From Arthrobacter sp. Leaf234 (GTDB taxonomy: Bacteria > Actinomycetota > Actinomycetes > Actinomycetales > Micrococcaceae), in the NCBI RefSeq assembly GCF_001422665.1, contig NZ_LMLU01000005.1:124001-188000 (forward strand): a stretch of DNA of 64,000 nucleotides, written 5' to 3'. This document shows, piece by piece, positions 40,056 through 48,066 of the stretch. Made by a program: the position numbers and the translations under genes. The notes under the pieces were generated by a model, which was given only the letters and a program-made list of their open reading frames with translations, had not been told where the DNA came from and made no database searches. Position 1 is the stretch's first letter. Every line of letters starts with the position of its first letter.

Positions 40056-41273
40056 GTGGTGCCCACCGCCGGGGAGAAGCGCCACCACCAGGTCCTCATC
40101 ATCGGCGGAGGCAACGCGGGTGTGTCCCTCGCCGGGCGCCTCCTGCGGTACCACGTGAAGGACGTCGCCGTCGTCGAGCCGCGCAGCCGCCACCTCTACC
40201 AGCCCCTGTTCTCCCACATTGCCGGCGGGACGGCTGATGCGTTCGAGGCCGTGCGGTTGCAGTCGGCGGTCATGCCCCAGGGCGTGGTCTGGATCCAGGA
40301 CAAGGCCACGGACGTCAGCACCGGCACCAGCACGGTGCTGCTCGAGTCCGGTTCCGCCGTCACCTACGACCACCTGGTCGTGTGCCCCGGCATCCAGAAC
40401 GACTGGACCTCCATCCCCGGACTCAAGGAGGCGATGGAGGGACCGTACGGCGGATCGAACTACGAGTACGAGCTGGCCCCGAAGGCCTGGAAGCTGTTCA
40501 AGGACCTCAAGCGCGGAACCGTCGTGTTCACGCAGCCGCCGGGTCCGGCATCCTGCGACGGCGCCGCCCAGAAGCCGATGTACCTCGCCTGCGACCACTG
40601 GCGCCGGCAGGGCGTTCTCGGGGACATCCGCGTGGTCCTCGCCGTCGCCACGCCCACGATCTTCGGCATGGACATCATCGACGAGGAACTGAATCGCAAG
40701 ATCGACGAATACGGCATCGAGGTCCGGTACAGCACCGAACTCGCGTCCGTCGACCCGTCGGGCCGCACCGTCGGGCTCACGAACACCGCGACCGGAGCAT
40801 CCGAGACCATCGCCTACGACGTGCTGCACGCCGTTCCCCCGCAATCCGCTCCGGAATGGTTGAAGACCACCGACCTCCCGGCCCCCGGCAATCCCGGCGG
40901 TTTCGTCGAGGTGGATCCCCTCATCCTCCGGCACCCCCGTTTCCCGGCCATCTGGTCCCTCGGCGATGCCGCGTCCACCCTGAACTCGAAGTCCGGAGCC
41001 GCCCTGCGCATGCAGACGAAGGTTCTCGCGAAGAACCTGAAAGCCGTCCTGAAGGGCAAGAAGCCCACCGCGCAGTACAACCAGTACTCGGCCTGCCCGT
41101 TCGTGGTCAGCAAGAACACCGTGGTGTTCTCCGAGTTCGACGACAAGTACGCGCCCATGCCGACCGTGCCGGGCTGGGACAACCTGGCGCGTGAACGGCG
41201 CCTCACCTTCATCGCCGAGCGGGTCCTGCTGCCGAAGGTGTACTGGAACCTCATCCTGCGCGGACGCGCCTAG
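40056..41273 (+). CDS. Sulfide:quinone oxidoreductase-family flavoprotein
   Basis: A 405-aa FAD protein. FAD motif VLIIGGGNAGVSLAGRLL, second Rossmann region DIRVVLAVATPTIFGM, and FAD tail VDPLILRHPRFPAIWSLGDAAST. Two cysteines sit where SQR needs its redox pair: Cys167 in PASCDGAAQKPMYLACDHW and Cys347 in YSACPFVV, so sulfide oxidation to a quinone is plausible. The C-terminus (TFIAERVLLPKVYWNLILRGRA) is amphipathic for membrane attachment. GTG 40056 has no strong ribosome site; the frame is open back to about 40011 without another standard start. No rhodanese or persulfide dioxygenase is adjacent. Confidence 0.85.
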   Translation: MVPTAGEKRHHQVLIIGGGNAGVSLAGRLLRYHVKDVAVVEPRSRHLYQPLFSHIAGGTADAFEAVRLQSAVMPQGVVWIQDKATDVSTGTSTVLLESGSAVTYDHLVVCPGIQNDWTSIPGLKEAMEGPYGGSNYEYELAPKAWKLFKDLKRGTVVFTQPPGPASCDGAAQKPMYLACDHWRRQGVLGDIRVVLAVATPTIFGMDIIDEELNRKIDEYGIEVRYSTELASVDPSGRTVGLTNTATGASETIAYDVLHAVPPQSAPEWLKTTDLPAPGNPGGFVEVDPLILRHPRFPAIWSLGDAASTLNSKSGAALRMQTKVLAKNLKAVLKGKKPTAQYNQYSACPFVVSKNTVVFSEFDDKYAPMPTVPGWDNLARERRLTFIAERVLLPKVYWNLILRGRA

Positions 41274-41284
41274 GAACCACCGAC

Positions 41285-41314
41285 CCCCGGCCTTCCTCCG
41301 GTACAGGGCCGGGG
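41285..41314 (+). terminator. Hairpin after the SQR-type gene
   Basis: CCCCGGCC/GGCCGGGG, 8-bp perfect stem with a 14-nt loop, 11 bp past the stop. Confidence 0.6.
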
Positions 41315-41340
41315 CGGCAGCAGGGCCGTAGGCTTCAGCC

Positions 41341-41379
41341 ATGACCAGGGGGAAGCAGTCAGGCAGGGCCGTGCGGTGA
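41341..41379 (+). CDS. 12-aa leaderless mini-ORF coupled to the next gene
   Basis: TAGGCT (41329-41334) lies six bases before ATG 41341. The ORF MTRGKQSGRAVR ends in TGA at 41377-41379, overlapping GTG 41376 (GTGA). This is the clearest of the three leader/main-gene overlaps in the window. Confidence 0.45.
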   Translation: MTRGKQSGRAVR

Positions 41380-41612
41380 TCGAGGTGATCGGACTCGTCG
41401 CCAGGATCGTGTTCGAGCTGGTGATCGAGTCCTTCCCGTATTGGGGGTCCTCCGACCGCAGGACCTACCGGAGGTACCGGCGCGAGCTGCCGGCGGGGAA
41501 GAAGCTCCTCACCCGGAGGGAATGGCGTGCCGCCGAGCGTCCGGTGGGACCGCGCGGGCGGGCGACGGACCCCGAGGGCCGAACCGATGACCGGGCGCAC
41601 GGGCAGGAGTAG
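41376..41612 (+). CDS. Small basic protein with N-terminal hydrophobic helix, unknown function
   Basis: A 78-aa protein: MIEVIGLVARIVFELVIESFPYWG (amphipathic or membrane-associated helix), then a highly charged region with SSDRRTYRRYRRELPAGKKLLTRREWRAAERP and a disordered tail. I do not recognise the family. Its start overlaps the leader ORF stop, and an 18-bp perfect palindrome begins at the last base of its stop codon. The charge pattern suggests nucleic-acid or membrane-lipid contact, but this is only inference. Confidence 0.5.
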   Translation: MIEVIGLVARIVFELVIESFPYWGSSDRRTYRRYRRELPAGKKLLTRREWRAAERPVGPRGRATDPEGRTDDRAHGQE

Positions 41613-41629
41613 GCCGGTGGCCACCGGCC
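41612..41629. repeat. Perfect 18-bp palindrome overlapping a stop codon
   Basis: GGCCGGTGGCCACCGGCC, no spacer, starting in the TAG of the small basic protein gene. With no loop it is unlikely to be a good RNA terminator; it might be a protein-binding site or part of a larger structure. Confidence 0.6.
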
Positions 41630-41656
41630 AGGACTACCGTCCGGCCGGAGGCCCGG

Positions 41657-41676
41657 GGCGAGGCTCGTGCCTCGCC
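41657..41676 (-). terminator. Hairpin after the beta-lactamase-like gene
   Basis: GGCGAGGC-TCGT-GCCTCGCC, perfect 8-bp stem with a tight tetraloop, 5 bp beyond the minus-strand stop at 41682. Confidence 0.7.
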
Positions 41677-41681
41677 GATCC

Positions 41682-42581
41682 TCAGCTGCCCGTCGGGAAC
41701 AGGGCGGCCTCGGCGGTCCGGGTCACCGCGCGGATGAGCTCGGTCTGCTCGGACGTGCTGCCCTCCTCGGGTGCCTCCGTGTAGACCACGAGGGCGACGG
41801 TGGATCCGCGGTAGGTGAGGAGTGCCGCGTCGTGGAGCTCGCCCGCGACCTGCCCGTACTTGTGCTGCACCAGGACGTCGGGGCGGGACCCGGCCGGGAT
41901 GAGATCCTCCTCGTTGGTGTCCTGCATGGAGCCGAGCAGCTCCGTCGTGTGTTCCTCGTCGAGGAGTTCACCCGCGGAGAGCCGACGCAGCACCAAAGCC
42001 ATGTCCGCGGCGGTCAGCAGATTCTCCTCCGGGTCGTACTCGACACCGAGCGACGAGGCGTACGCCGTGAGCTCGGAGTGACCGACGGCGTCCATGAGCA
42101 GGAGCCACGCGTCATTGCTGCTGGTGTTGACCATGGCGTGGAGCTGGAAGGCGGCATCGTAGTCGCCGAGGGGTTCGTCCAGGCGCGCTTCCCCTGTCTC
42201 CACCCGGTGGTAGTAGGCGGCCGCGGTGATGATCTTCGCCGTACTGGCGGCGAAGAACGGATCGCGGTCCCCGAATGTCCGCGTGACTCCGCCCGACACA
42301 TCGGCAAGGGCTACTCCGACGCGGTATTCGCCCGCTTCGTCGAGGATCGCCGCCATGTCCTGGTCCAGCGACGGCGGTGCGGCAGCCACCGGTGCGGTGG
42401 GGACGGCGACCGGCTCCGACACGCCCGGTCCGTCGTCGCCCGACGCCCGGATGAGGGGCACGAGGACCGCCACGGTGGCGAGCGTGAGGGCGGTGGCTCC
42501 CCACAGGGTGCGTCTCCGCCGGACCCGGGTCGAGGGTCCCCGGCGTGCGATGGCGTGACCTCCGGGACGGCCCTGCATCAT
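41682..42581 (-). CDS. Membrane-anchored serine hydrolase, class A beta-lactamase-like
   Basis: A 299-aa protein; ATG 42581 follows GGAGGG. An uncleaved helix (TLWGATALTLATVAVLVPLI) anchors it, then a Pro/Ala linker and the beta-lactamase2 fold. SxxK is ASTAKIITA, the SxN box is NTSSNDAW, and the third box is HKYGQ where KTG would be expected. These are typical of actinobacterial serine hydrolases that may be DD-peptidase or esterase rather than true beta-lactamases; the omega-loop glutamate cannot be assigned with confidence. Resistance should not be inferred. Confidence 0.78.
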   Translation of the reverse strand: MMQGRPGGHAIARRGPSTRVRRRRTLWGATALTLATVAVLVPLIRASGDDGPGVSEPVAVPTAPVAAAPPSLDQDMAAILDEAGEYRVGVALADVSGGVTRTFGDRDPFFAASTAKIITAAAYYHRVETGEARLDEPLGDYDAAFQLHAMVNTSSNDAWLLLMDAVGHSELTAYASSLGVEYDPEENLLTAADMALVLRRLSAGELLDEEHTTELLGSMQDTNEEDLIPAGSRPDVLVQHKYGQVAGELHDAALLTYRGSTVALVVYTEAPEEGSTSEQTELIRAVTRTAEAALFPTGS

Positions 42582-42738
42582 CCTGTCCCTCCTTCCGGCG
42601 GCGCTACGTCGTGTGACCACGGGCTGAGCGCACCTCGATCACGTCCGGCCGATCGTCTCCGCCTGCTGCAAGCCTACTGACCGGTACGGCCCGCGCCGGA
42701 CCCTTGTCGGGGTCGGGGCCGCCCCGTAGCATCCGGTC

Positions 42739-43740
42739 ATGGAGATCATCGAGTACCACCCGCGGCGGGACCAGCTCGTCTACACCTTCGGCGGCAGCGC
42801 CCCCGTGCTGAGGGTGCAACCGGGTACCGCCCTGCGGCTCTGGTCCGAGGACGCGTTCAACAACGCCCTCACCTCGATCGACGACGTCAGCGGGGAGAAG
42901 GTGGACCTCGACTTCGTCAACCCGCAGACGGGGCCGTTCTACGTCGAGGGCGCGGAACCGGGGGACACCCTGGCCCTCCACATCGCAGATCTGACGCCGG
43001 CCCGGTCCTACGGCGCCTCGGCCACCATCCCGTTCTTCGGCGGCCTGACCAGCACGGACCGCACCGCCACGCTCCAGGAACCGCTGCCGGACATCACGTG
43101 GATCTACCACGTGGACACCGAGCGGCGGACGGTGGGCTTCCAGTCGCGACGCGGGGATTTCGAGGTCGCCCTCCCGCTCGAGCCGATGCTCGGGACGGTC
43201 GGGGTGGCACCTCCCGGAGGCGAGGTGCGGTCCAGCTTGGTGCCGGAACGGTTCGGCGGCAACATGGACGCCCCGGACGTGAAGGCGGGCACCACGGTGT
43301 ACCTCGGCGTGAACGTCGAGGGTGCCCTGTTCTCGATCGGCGACGGCCACTACCGGCAGGGCGAGGGTGAGGCGTGCGGCACGGCCGTCGAGGGGGCCAT
43401 GCACTCGACCATCATCGTGGACCTCGTCAAGGGCGGTGCGCCGGCGTGGCCGCGCATCGAGACCGACTACCACTGGGGCGCCGTCGGCTCCTCGCGTCCC
43501 ATGGAGGACTCGTGGCGGATCGGGCAGGTGGAGATGGTGCGCTGGTTCGGTGATCTCTTCGGCCTGCACCAGCTCGATGCCTACCAGCTGCTGACGCAGA
43601 CGGCCCTCGCGCCGATCGCCAACGCCGTCGACGCGAACTACAGCGTGGTGGTCAAGGCGCCCAAGGCACTGTTCCCCTCCGCCGACGCCTACGGGGGCCT
43701 GCACGCACACCTCCGGCGCCAGGCCGTAGACCTGCGCTGA
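42739..43740 (+). CDS. Acetamidase/formamidase family protein
   Basis: A 333-aa FmdA_AmdA protein: AFNNALTSIDDVSGEKVDLDFVNPQTGPFYVEGAEPGDTLALHI, then PLEPMLGTVGVAP, and YLGVNVEGALFSIGDGHYRQGEGEACGTAVEGAM, the conserved core. It hydrolyses short amides to acid and ammonia. It looks leaderless: TAGCAT ends six bases before the ATG. The SDR gene follows 50 bp later on the same strand and may be co-transcribed. Confidence 0.9.
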   Translation: MEIIEYHPRRDQLVYTFGGSAPVLRVQPGTALRLWSEDAFNNALTSIDDVSGEKVDLDFVNPQTGPFYVEGAEPGDTLALHIADLTPARSYGASATIPFFGGLTSTDRTATLQEPLPDITWIYHVDTERRTVGFQSRRGDFEVALPLEPMLGTVGVAPPGGEVRSSLVPERFGGNMDAPDVKAGTTVYLGVNVEGALFSIGDGHYRQGEGEACGTAVEGAMHSTIIVDLVKGGAPAWPRIETDYHWGAVGSSRPMEDSWRIGQVEMVRWFGDLFGLHQLDAYQLLTQTALAPIANAVDANYSVVVKAPKALFPSADAYGGLHAHLRRQAVDLR

Positions 43741-43790
43741 CGTCCCGCGCCCGGACACCCGTCCGGCGCCAGTCCGACCGAAGGAGCACC

Positions 43791-44552
43791 ATGGACCTGC
43801 AGCTGACCGGCACCACCGCCCTCGTGACCGGAGGCACGAAAGGCATCGGCAGGGCCATCGTCCGGTGCTTCGCCGCGGAGGGGGCGAACGTCGCGTTCTG
43901 CGCACGGGACGCCGCCGAGGTCGCGGCGACCGAGCAGGCGTTCGCGTCGTCGTCGGGCCGCGTCAGCGGCTCCGTGCTCGACGTCGGCGACGGGGTGGCG
44001 GTGGCCGGCTGGGTGGACGCCGTGGCGGCTGACTTCGGGGGGATCGACGCGGTGGTGAGCAACGTCAGTGCGCTCGCGATCGAGGACACGGAGGAGAACT
44101 GGGAGGCGAGCCTCCGGGTCGACCTGCTCGGGACGGTGCGCCTGGTCAAGGCGGCCCTCCCTCACCTGGCGAGGAGTTCGACGCCGTCGATCACGGCGAT
44201 CTCGAGTGTGTCCGGCCGTGAGGTGGACTTCGCCTCCGGACCCTACGGCACCGTGAAGTCGGCGCTGATCGCGTACATGGCGGGCCTCGCCTTCCAGCTC
44301 GCCGGGCAGGGCATCCGGGCGAATACCGTCTCGCCCGGCAACACCTACCACGAGGGCGGTGTGTGGGAGAGCATCGAGGGCGGTAACCCGGAGCTCTTCG
44401 CCACCGCGATGGGGCTCAATCCCACGGGTCGGATGGGCACGCCGGAGGAGGTGGCGGACGCCGTCGTCTTCCTCGCCAGTCCCCGGTCCAGCCGCACCAC
44501 GGGCGCCAATCTCCTGATCGACGGCGGACTCACCCGCGGCATCCAGTTCTGA
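43791..44552 (+). CDS. Short-chain dehydrogenase/reductase
   Basis: A 253-aa SDR. Cofactor motif ALVTGGTKGIGRA; the usual NNAG strand is altered to VVSNVSAL; catalytic AISSVSG and YGTVKSA supply Ser, Tyr and Lys. C-terminal GTPEEVADAVVFLASPRSSRTTGANLLIDGG is standard. Ribosome site CGAAGGAG. The missing NNAG asparagine may weaken the proton relay. Possibly co-transcribed with the acetamidase. Substrate unknown. Confidence 0.87.
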   Translation: MDLQLTGTTALVTGGTKGIGRAIVRCFAAEGANVAFCARDAAEVAATEQAFASSSGRVSGSVLDVGDGVAVAGWVDAVAADFGGIDAVVSNVSALAIEDTEENWEASLRVDLLGTVRLVKAALPHLARSSTPSITAISSVSGREVDFASGPYGTVKSALIAYMAGLAFQLAGQGIRANTVSPGNTYHEGGVWESIEGGNPELFATAMGLNPTGRMGTPEEVADAVVFLASPRSSRTTGANLLIDGGLTRGIQF

Positions 44553-44642
44553 CGGGCGCGCCCTGCACACCCGACCGGATGCAGGGGGACGCCGGCAGCC
44601 CGGACCGGATTCAGCGGGCCGGGCGGTGGCGCCGCCGGTGAC

Positions 44643-44668
44643 GTGCGCCGGTCACGGGACCGGCGCAC
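44643..44668. terminator. Bidirectional terminator
   Basis: GTGCGCCGGTC-ACGG-GACCGGCGCAC, perfect 11-bp stem with a tetraloop between convergent genes. Confidence 0.82.
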
Positions 44669-44686
44669 TGTCCCCTCGGTCAGGGC

Positions 44687-46195
<1,509 letters not shown>

Positions 46196-46489
46196 TCAGC
46201 CGACCAGGTCGCGGTACTCGGGGTGGTCGTCGATGAACGCGGCGACGAACTCGCACTCGGGCACCACCGTCAGGTGCCGGTTCCGTGCGTCGTCGAGCGC
46301 GTGGCGGATCAGGGTGCTGCCGACGCCGCGGCCCTCCACATCCTCGTCGACCACGGTGTGCGTGAAGACGATGGTGTCACCGGAGAGCTCGTAGGCGGCG
46401 ATGCCCGCCGGATCGCCGTCGAGTGCTGCCTCGTAACGGCTCTTCGCCTCGTTGTCGGTGACGTCCAGGCCGGGGTGCTCGCTGCTCAT
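46196..46489 (-). CDS. Small GNAT acetyltransferase (YjdJ-like)
   Basis: A 97-aa protein with the shortened GNAT core typical of YjdJ-like proteins: SRYEAALDGDPAGIAAYELSGDTIVFTHTVVDEDVEGRGVGSTLIRHALDDARNRHLTVVPECEFVAAFIDDHPEY. GRGVGS is the acetyl-CoA loop and VPECEFV the conserved cysteine strand. Its stop codon abuts that of the convergent TetR gene (TGATCA). On the minus strand CAGAGT lies six bases before ATG, another leaderless-like start. Confidence 0.88.
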   Translation of the reverse strand: MSSEHPGLDVTDNEAKSRYEAALDGDPAGIAAYELSGDTIVFTHTVVDEDVEGRGVGSTLIRHALDDARNRHLTVVPECEFVAAFIDDHPEYRDLVG

Positions 46490-46570
46490 GCAGCCACTCT
46501 GGCACCCGCGCCGACAGGCGGTCAACGGCACGACGGCGGGCGTGCGCGGATCCGCTCCTGCTCCCGGGAG

Positions 46571-46930
46571 CTAGGCCGGAGCGTGCGACGAGCTCGATTC
46601 GAGGAGCCAGGCGACGGCGTCGGTCTCCGACGTGAAGTACCGGGTCGTCGTGGGGGAGCGGTGGGAGAAGCCCGACATCACCTCGTCGACGACGTCCTGG
46701 CCGACCAGCGCCACCCTGGAGAACCCGCGGTAGCTGCTCATGCCGATCCGGGCCTCGGGAGTGATGCCGGTGATGCCGTGCATGTGGACGAGCAGCGGAA
46801 GGGCCGTCGGTCCGTGGAACTCGGCGAGGGCCGCGGCCGCAGCGACCGCGTACGGGTGGGTGATCTCGACCCCGCGTCGCCAGCGCAGTCTCAGGATCCC
46901 GCGGTCGAAGTTCGCGGTGAACGGGTCCAT
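46571..46930 (-). CDS. Small SpoIIAA/STAS-like domain protein, unknown function
   Basis: About 119 aa: FTANFDRGILRLRWRRGVEITHPYAVAAAAALAEFHGPTALPLLVHMHGITGITPEARIGMSSYRGFSRVALVGQDVVDEVMSGF. The strand-helix pattern with a central 'LLVHMHGITGIT' strand resembles DUF7793/SpoIIAA-like proteins common in actinobacteria. ATG 46930 has an AAAGGA site; ATG 46960 (10 codons longer) lies 9 bp from a TACGCT box and could be a leaderless start. Function unknown. Confidence 0.6.
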   Translation of the reverse strand: MDPFTANFDRGILRLRWRRGVEITHPYAVAAAAALAEFHGPTALPLLVHMHGITGITPEARIGMSSYRGFSRVALVGQDVVDEVMSGFSHRSPTTTRYFTSETDAVAWLLESSSSHAPA

Positions 46931-47060
46931 CGGAGTCCTTTGATCGGCGGCTGGGGTCATTGATCCGCCAGCGTAGCAAGACGCACCCCCGGATCGCTCC
47001 GTCCGTTCACAGGTGACCACTCCGCCCTGCCGGAGCCGTGCAGGTTGTACCCTCCTGTGC

Positions 47061-47819
47061 ATGACACTGAGCATTCTGGTGACCGGCGCCAGTCGGGGTA
47101 TCGGCGCAGCCATCGCCCTGGACCTGTCCGCGCGGGGGCACCGCATCGCCGTGCACGCGGGGCGGGACAGGGCGGCGGCGGAGGCCGTCCGCGACCGACT
47201 CCCCGGGGCGGGTCACACCGTCGTGGTCGGTGATGTCGGTGATCCTGACGCATGCCGGCGCATCGTCGACAGCGCCGTCGACGACCTCGGCGGGATCGAC
47301 GTGCTGGTCAACAACGCGGGCATCTTCGAGGCGCATCCCGTCGACGGCACGTCCTTCGAGGAATGGCAGCAGGCCTGGCGCCGCACGCTCGACGTGAACC
47401 TGCTCGGTCCGGCGAACCTCGCCTGGCTCGTGGCGCGCCACCTCCTCGGACGCCCCGCAGGTCCGGAGGGCGGACGCCTCATCAGCGTCGGGTCGCGGGG
47501 CGCGTACCGCGGCGAACCCGCCACGCCCGCCTACGGTGCGAGCAAGGCGGGGCTGCACGCACTGACGCAGTCGCTCGCCGTCGCCCTCGCGCCGCACGGG
47601 ATACTCGCAGCCGCCGTCGCGCCCGGGTTCGTCGAGACCGACATGGGCCGGACCGTCCTCGACGGGCCGGGCGGGGACGCGGTGCGCGCGCAGAGCCCGT
47701 TCAACCGTGTGGCGACGCCGGAGGACATTGCCCGGACGGTGGGCTGGCTCGCCACCGACGCGCCGCTCTGGGTCAGCGGGACCGTGGTGGACGCCAACGG
47801 GGCGTCCTACCTGAGGTGA
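47061..47819 (+). CDS. Short-chain dehydrogenase/reductase (FabG-like)
   Basis: A 252-aa SDR: ILVTGASRGIGAAIALDL, NNAGIFEAHPV, VGSRGA, YGASKAGLHALTQSLAVALAPHGI, APGFVETDMG, and a C-terminal VSGTVVDANGASYLR. All catalytic residues are present except that the serine region reads ISVGSRGAYRG. TACCCT ends seven bases before the ATG, a leaderless arrangement. A riboswitch and methionine genes follow, but those have their own promoter. Confidence 0.9.
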   Translation: MTLSILVTGASRGIGAAIALDLSARGHRIAVHAGRDRAAAEAVRDRLPGAGHTVVVGDVGDPDACRRIVDSAVDDLGGIDVLVNNAGIFEAHPVDGTSFEEWQQAWRRTLDVNLLGPANLAWLVARHLLGRPAGPEGGRLISVGSRGAYRGEPATPAYGASKAGLHALTQSLAVALAPHGILAAAVAPGFVETDMGRTVLDGPGGDAVRAQSPFNRVATPEDIARTVGWLATDAPLWVSGTVVDANGASYLR

Positions 47820-47901
47820 GGCGTGCCCGGCGGGCCGTCCACCACAGGGCCTCGTGACGTTCTGTGACGACGGCCGATGGACGCCCGCAGGGCCTCGCCC
47901 T

Positions 47902-47907
47902 TAGGCT
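47902..47907 (+). promoter_or_regulatory. -10 element for the riboswitch-controlled operon
   Basis: TAGGCT sits just ahead of the aptamer; transcription would start near 47914, right at the 5' side of helix P1. A weak TGGACG 18 bp upstream could be the -35. Confidence 0.45.
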
Positions 47908-47909
47908 CG

Positions 47910-48003
47910 GGAGCAGAATCAAGAGTTCCAACGCAAAACCCTGGTTTGTTGGACGGCAACCCTCTCGCTGTAGCGGGGTGCCCCAGGTGAGGATTCGGCC
48001 CGT
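47910..48003 (+). ncRNA. SAM riboswitch (S-box, SAM-I/IV-like variant)
   Basis: The SAM-aptamer core is visible: GAATC-AAGAG (47916-47925), GGCAACC (47954-47960) and GGTGCC with the AGGTGAGGATTC tail. P1 pairs GAATC (47916-47920) with GATTC (47992-47996). P3 pairs TCCAAC with GTTGGA around a loop containing CCTGG, which can pair with CCAGG (47983-47987) as a pseudoknot. A CTCGCTGTAGCGGG hairpin forms P4. The pseudoknot position suggests a SAM-I/IV variant class rather than classic SAM-I. It precedes an FMN monooxygenase and metN-metI-metQ, so SAM would repress methionine/organosulfur uptake. Class assignment needs a covariance search. Confidence 0.8.
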
Positions 48004-48066
48004 CATGCACCGTGCGGGCAAGTATGGCGCTTCCTTCCGGCAGTGCCCCCGACATGAGGATCCTTC

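Noticed and set aside
39495..41624. A 709-codon minus-strand frame under the SQR-type gene
   Set aside because: Antisense shadow; the plus strand carries FAD motifs and both SQR cysteines.
41682..42581. Antibiotic-resistance beta-lactamase
   Set aside because: The third box is HKYG rather than KTG and the protein is a membrane-anchored serine hydrolase; resistance activity cannot be claimed.
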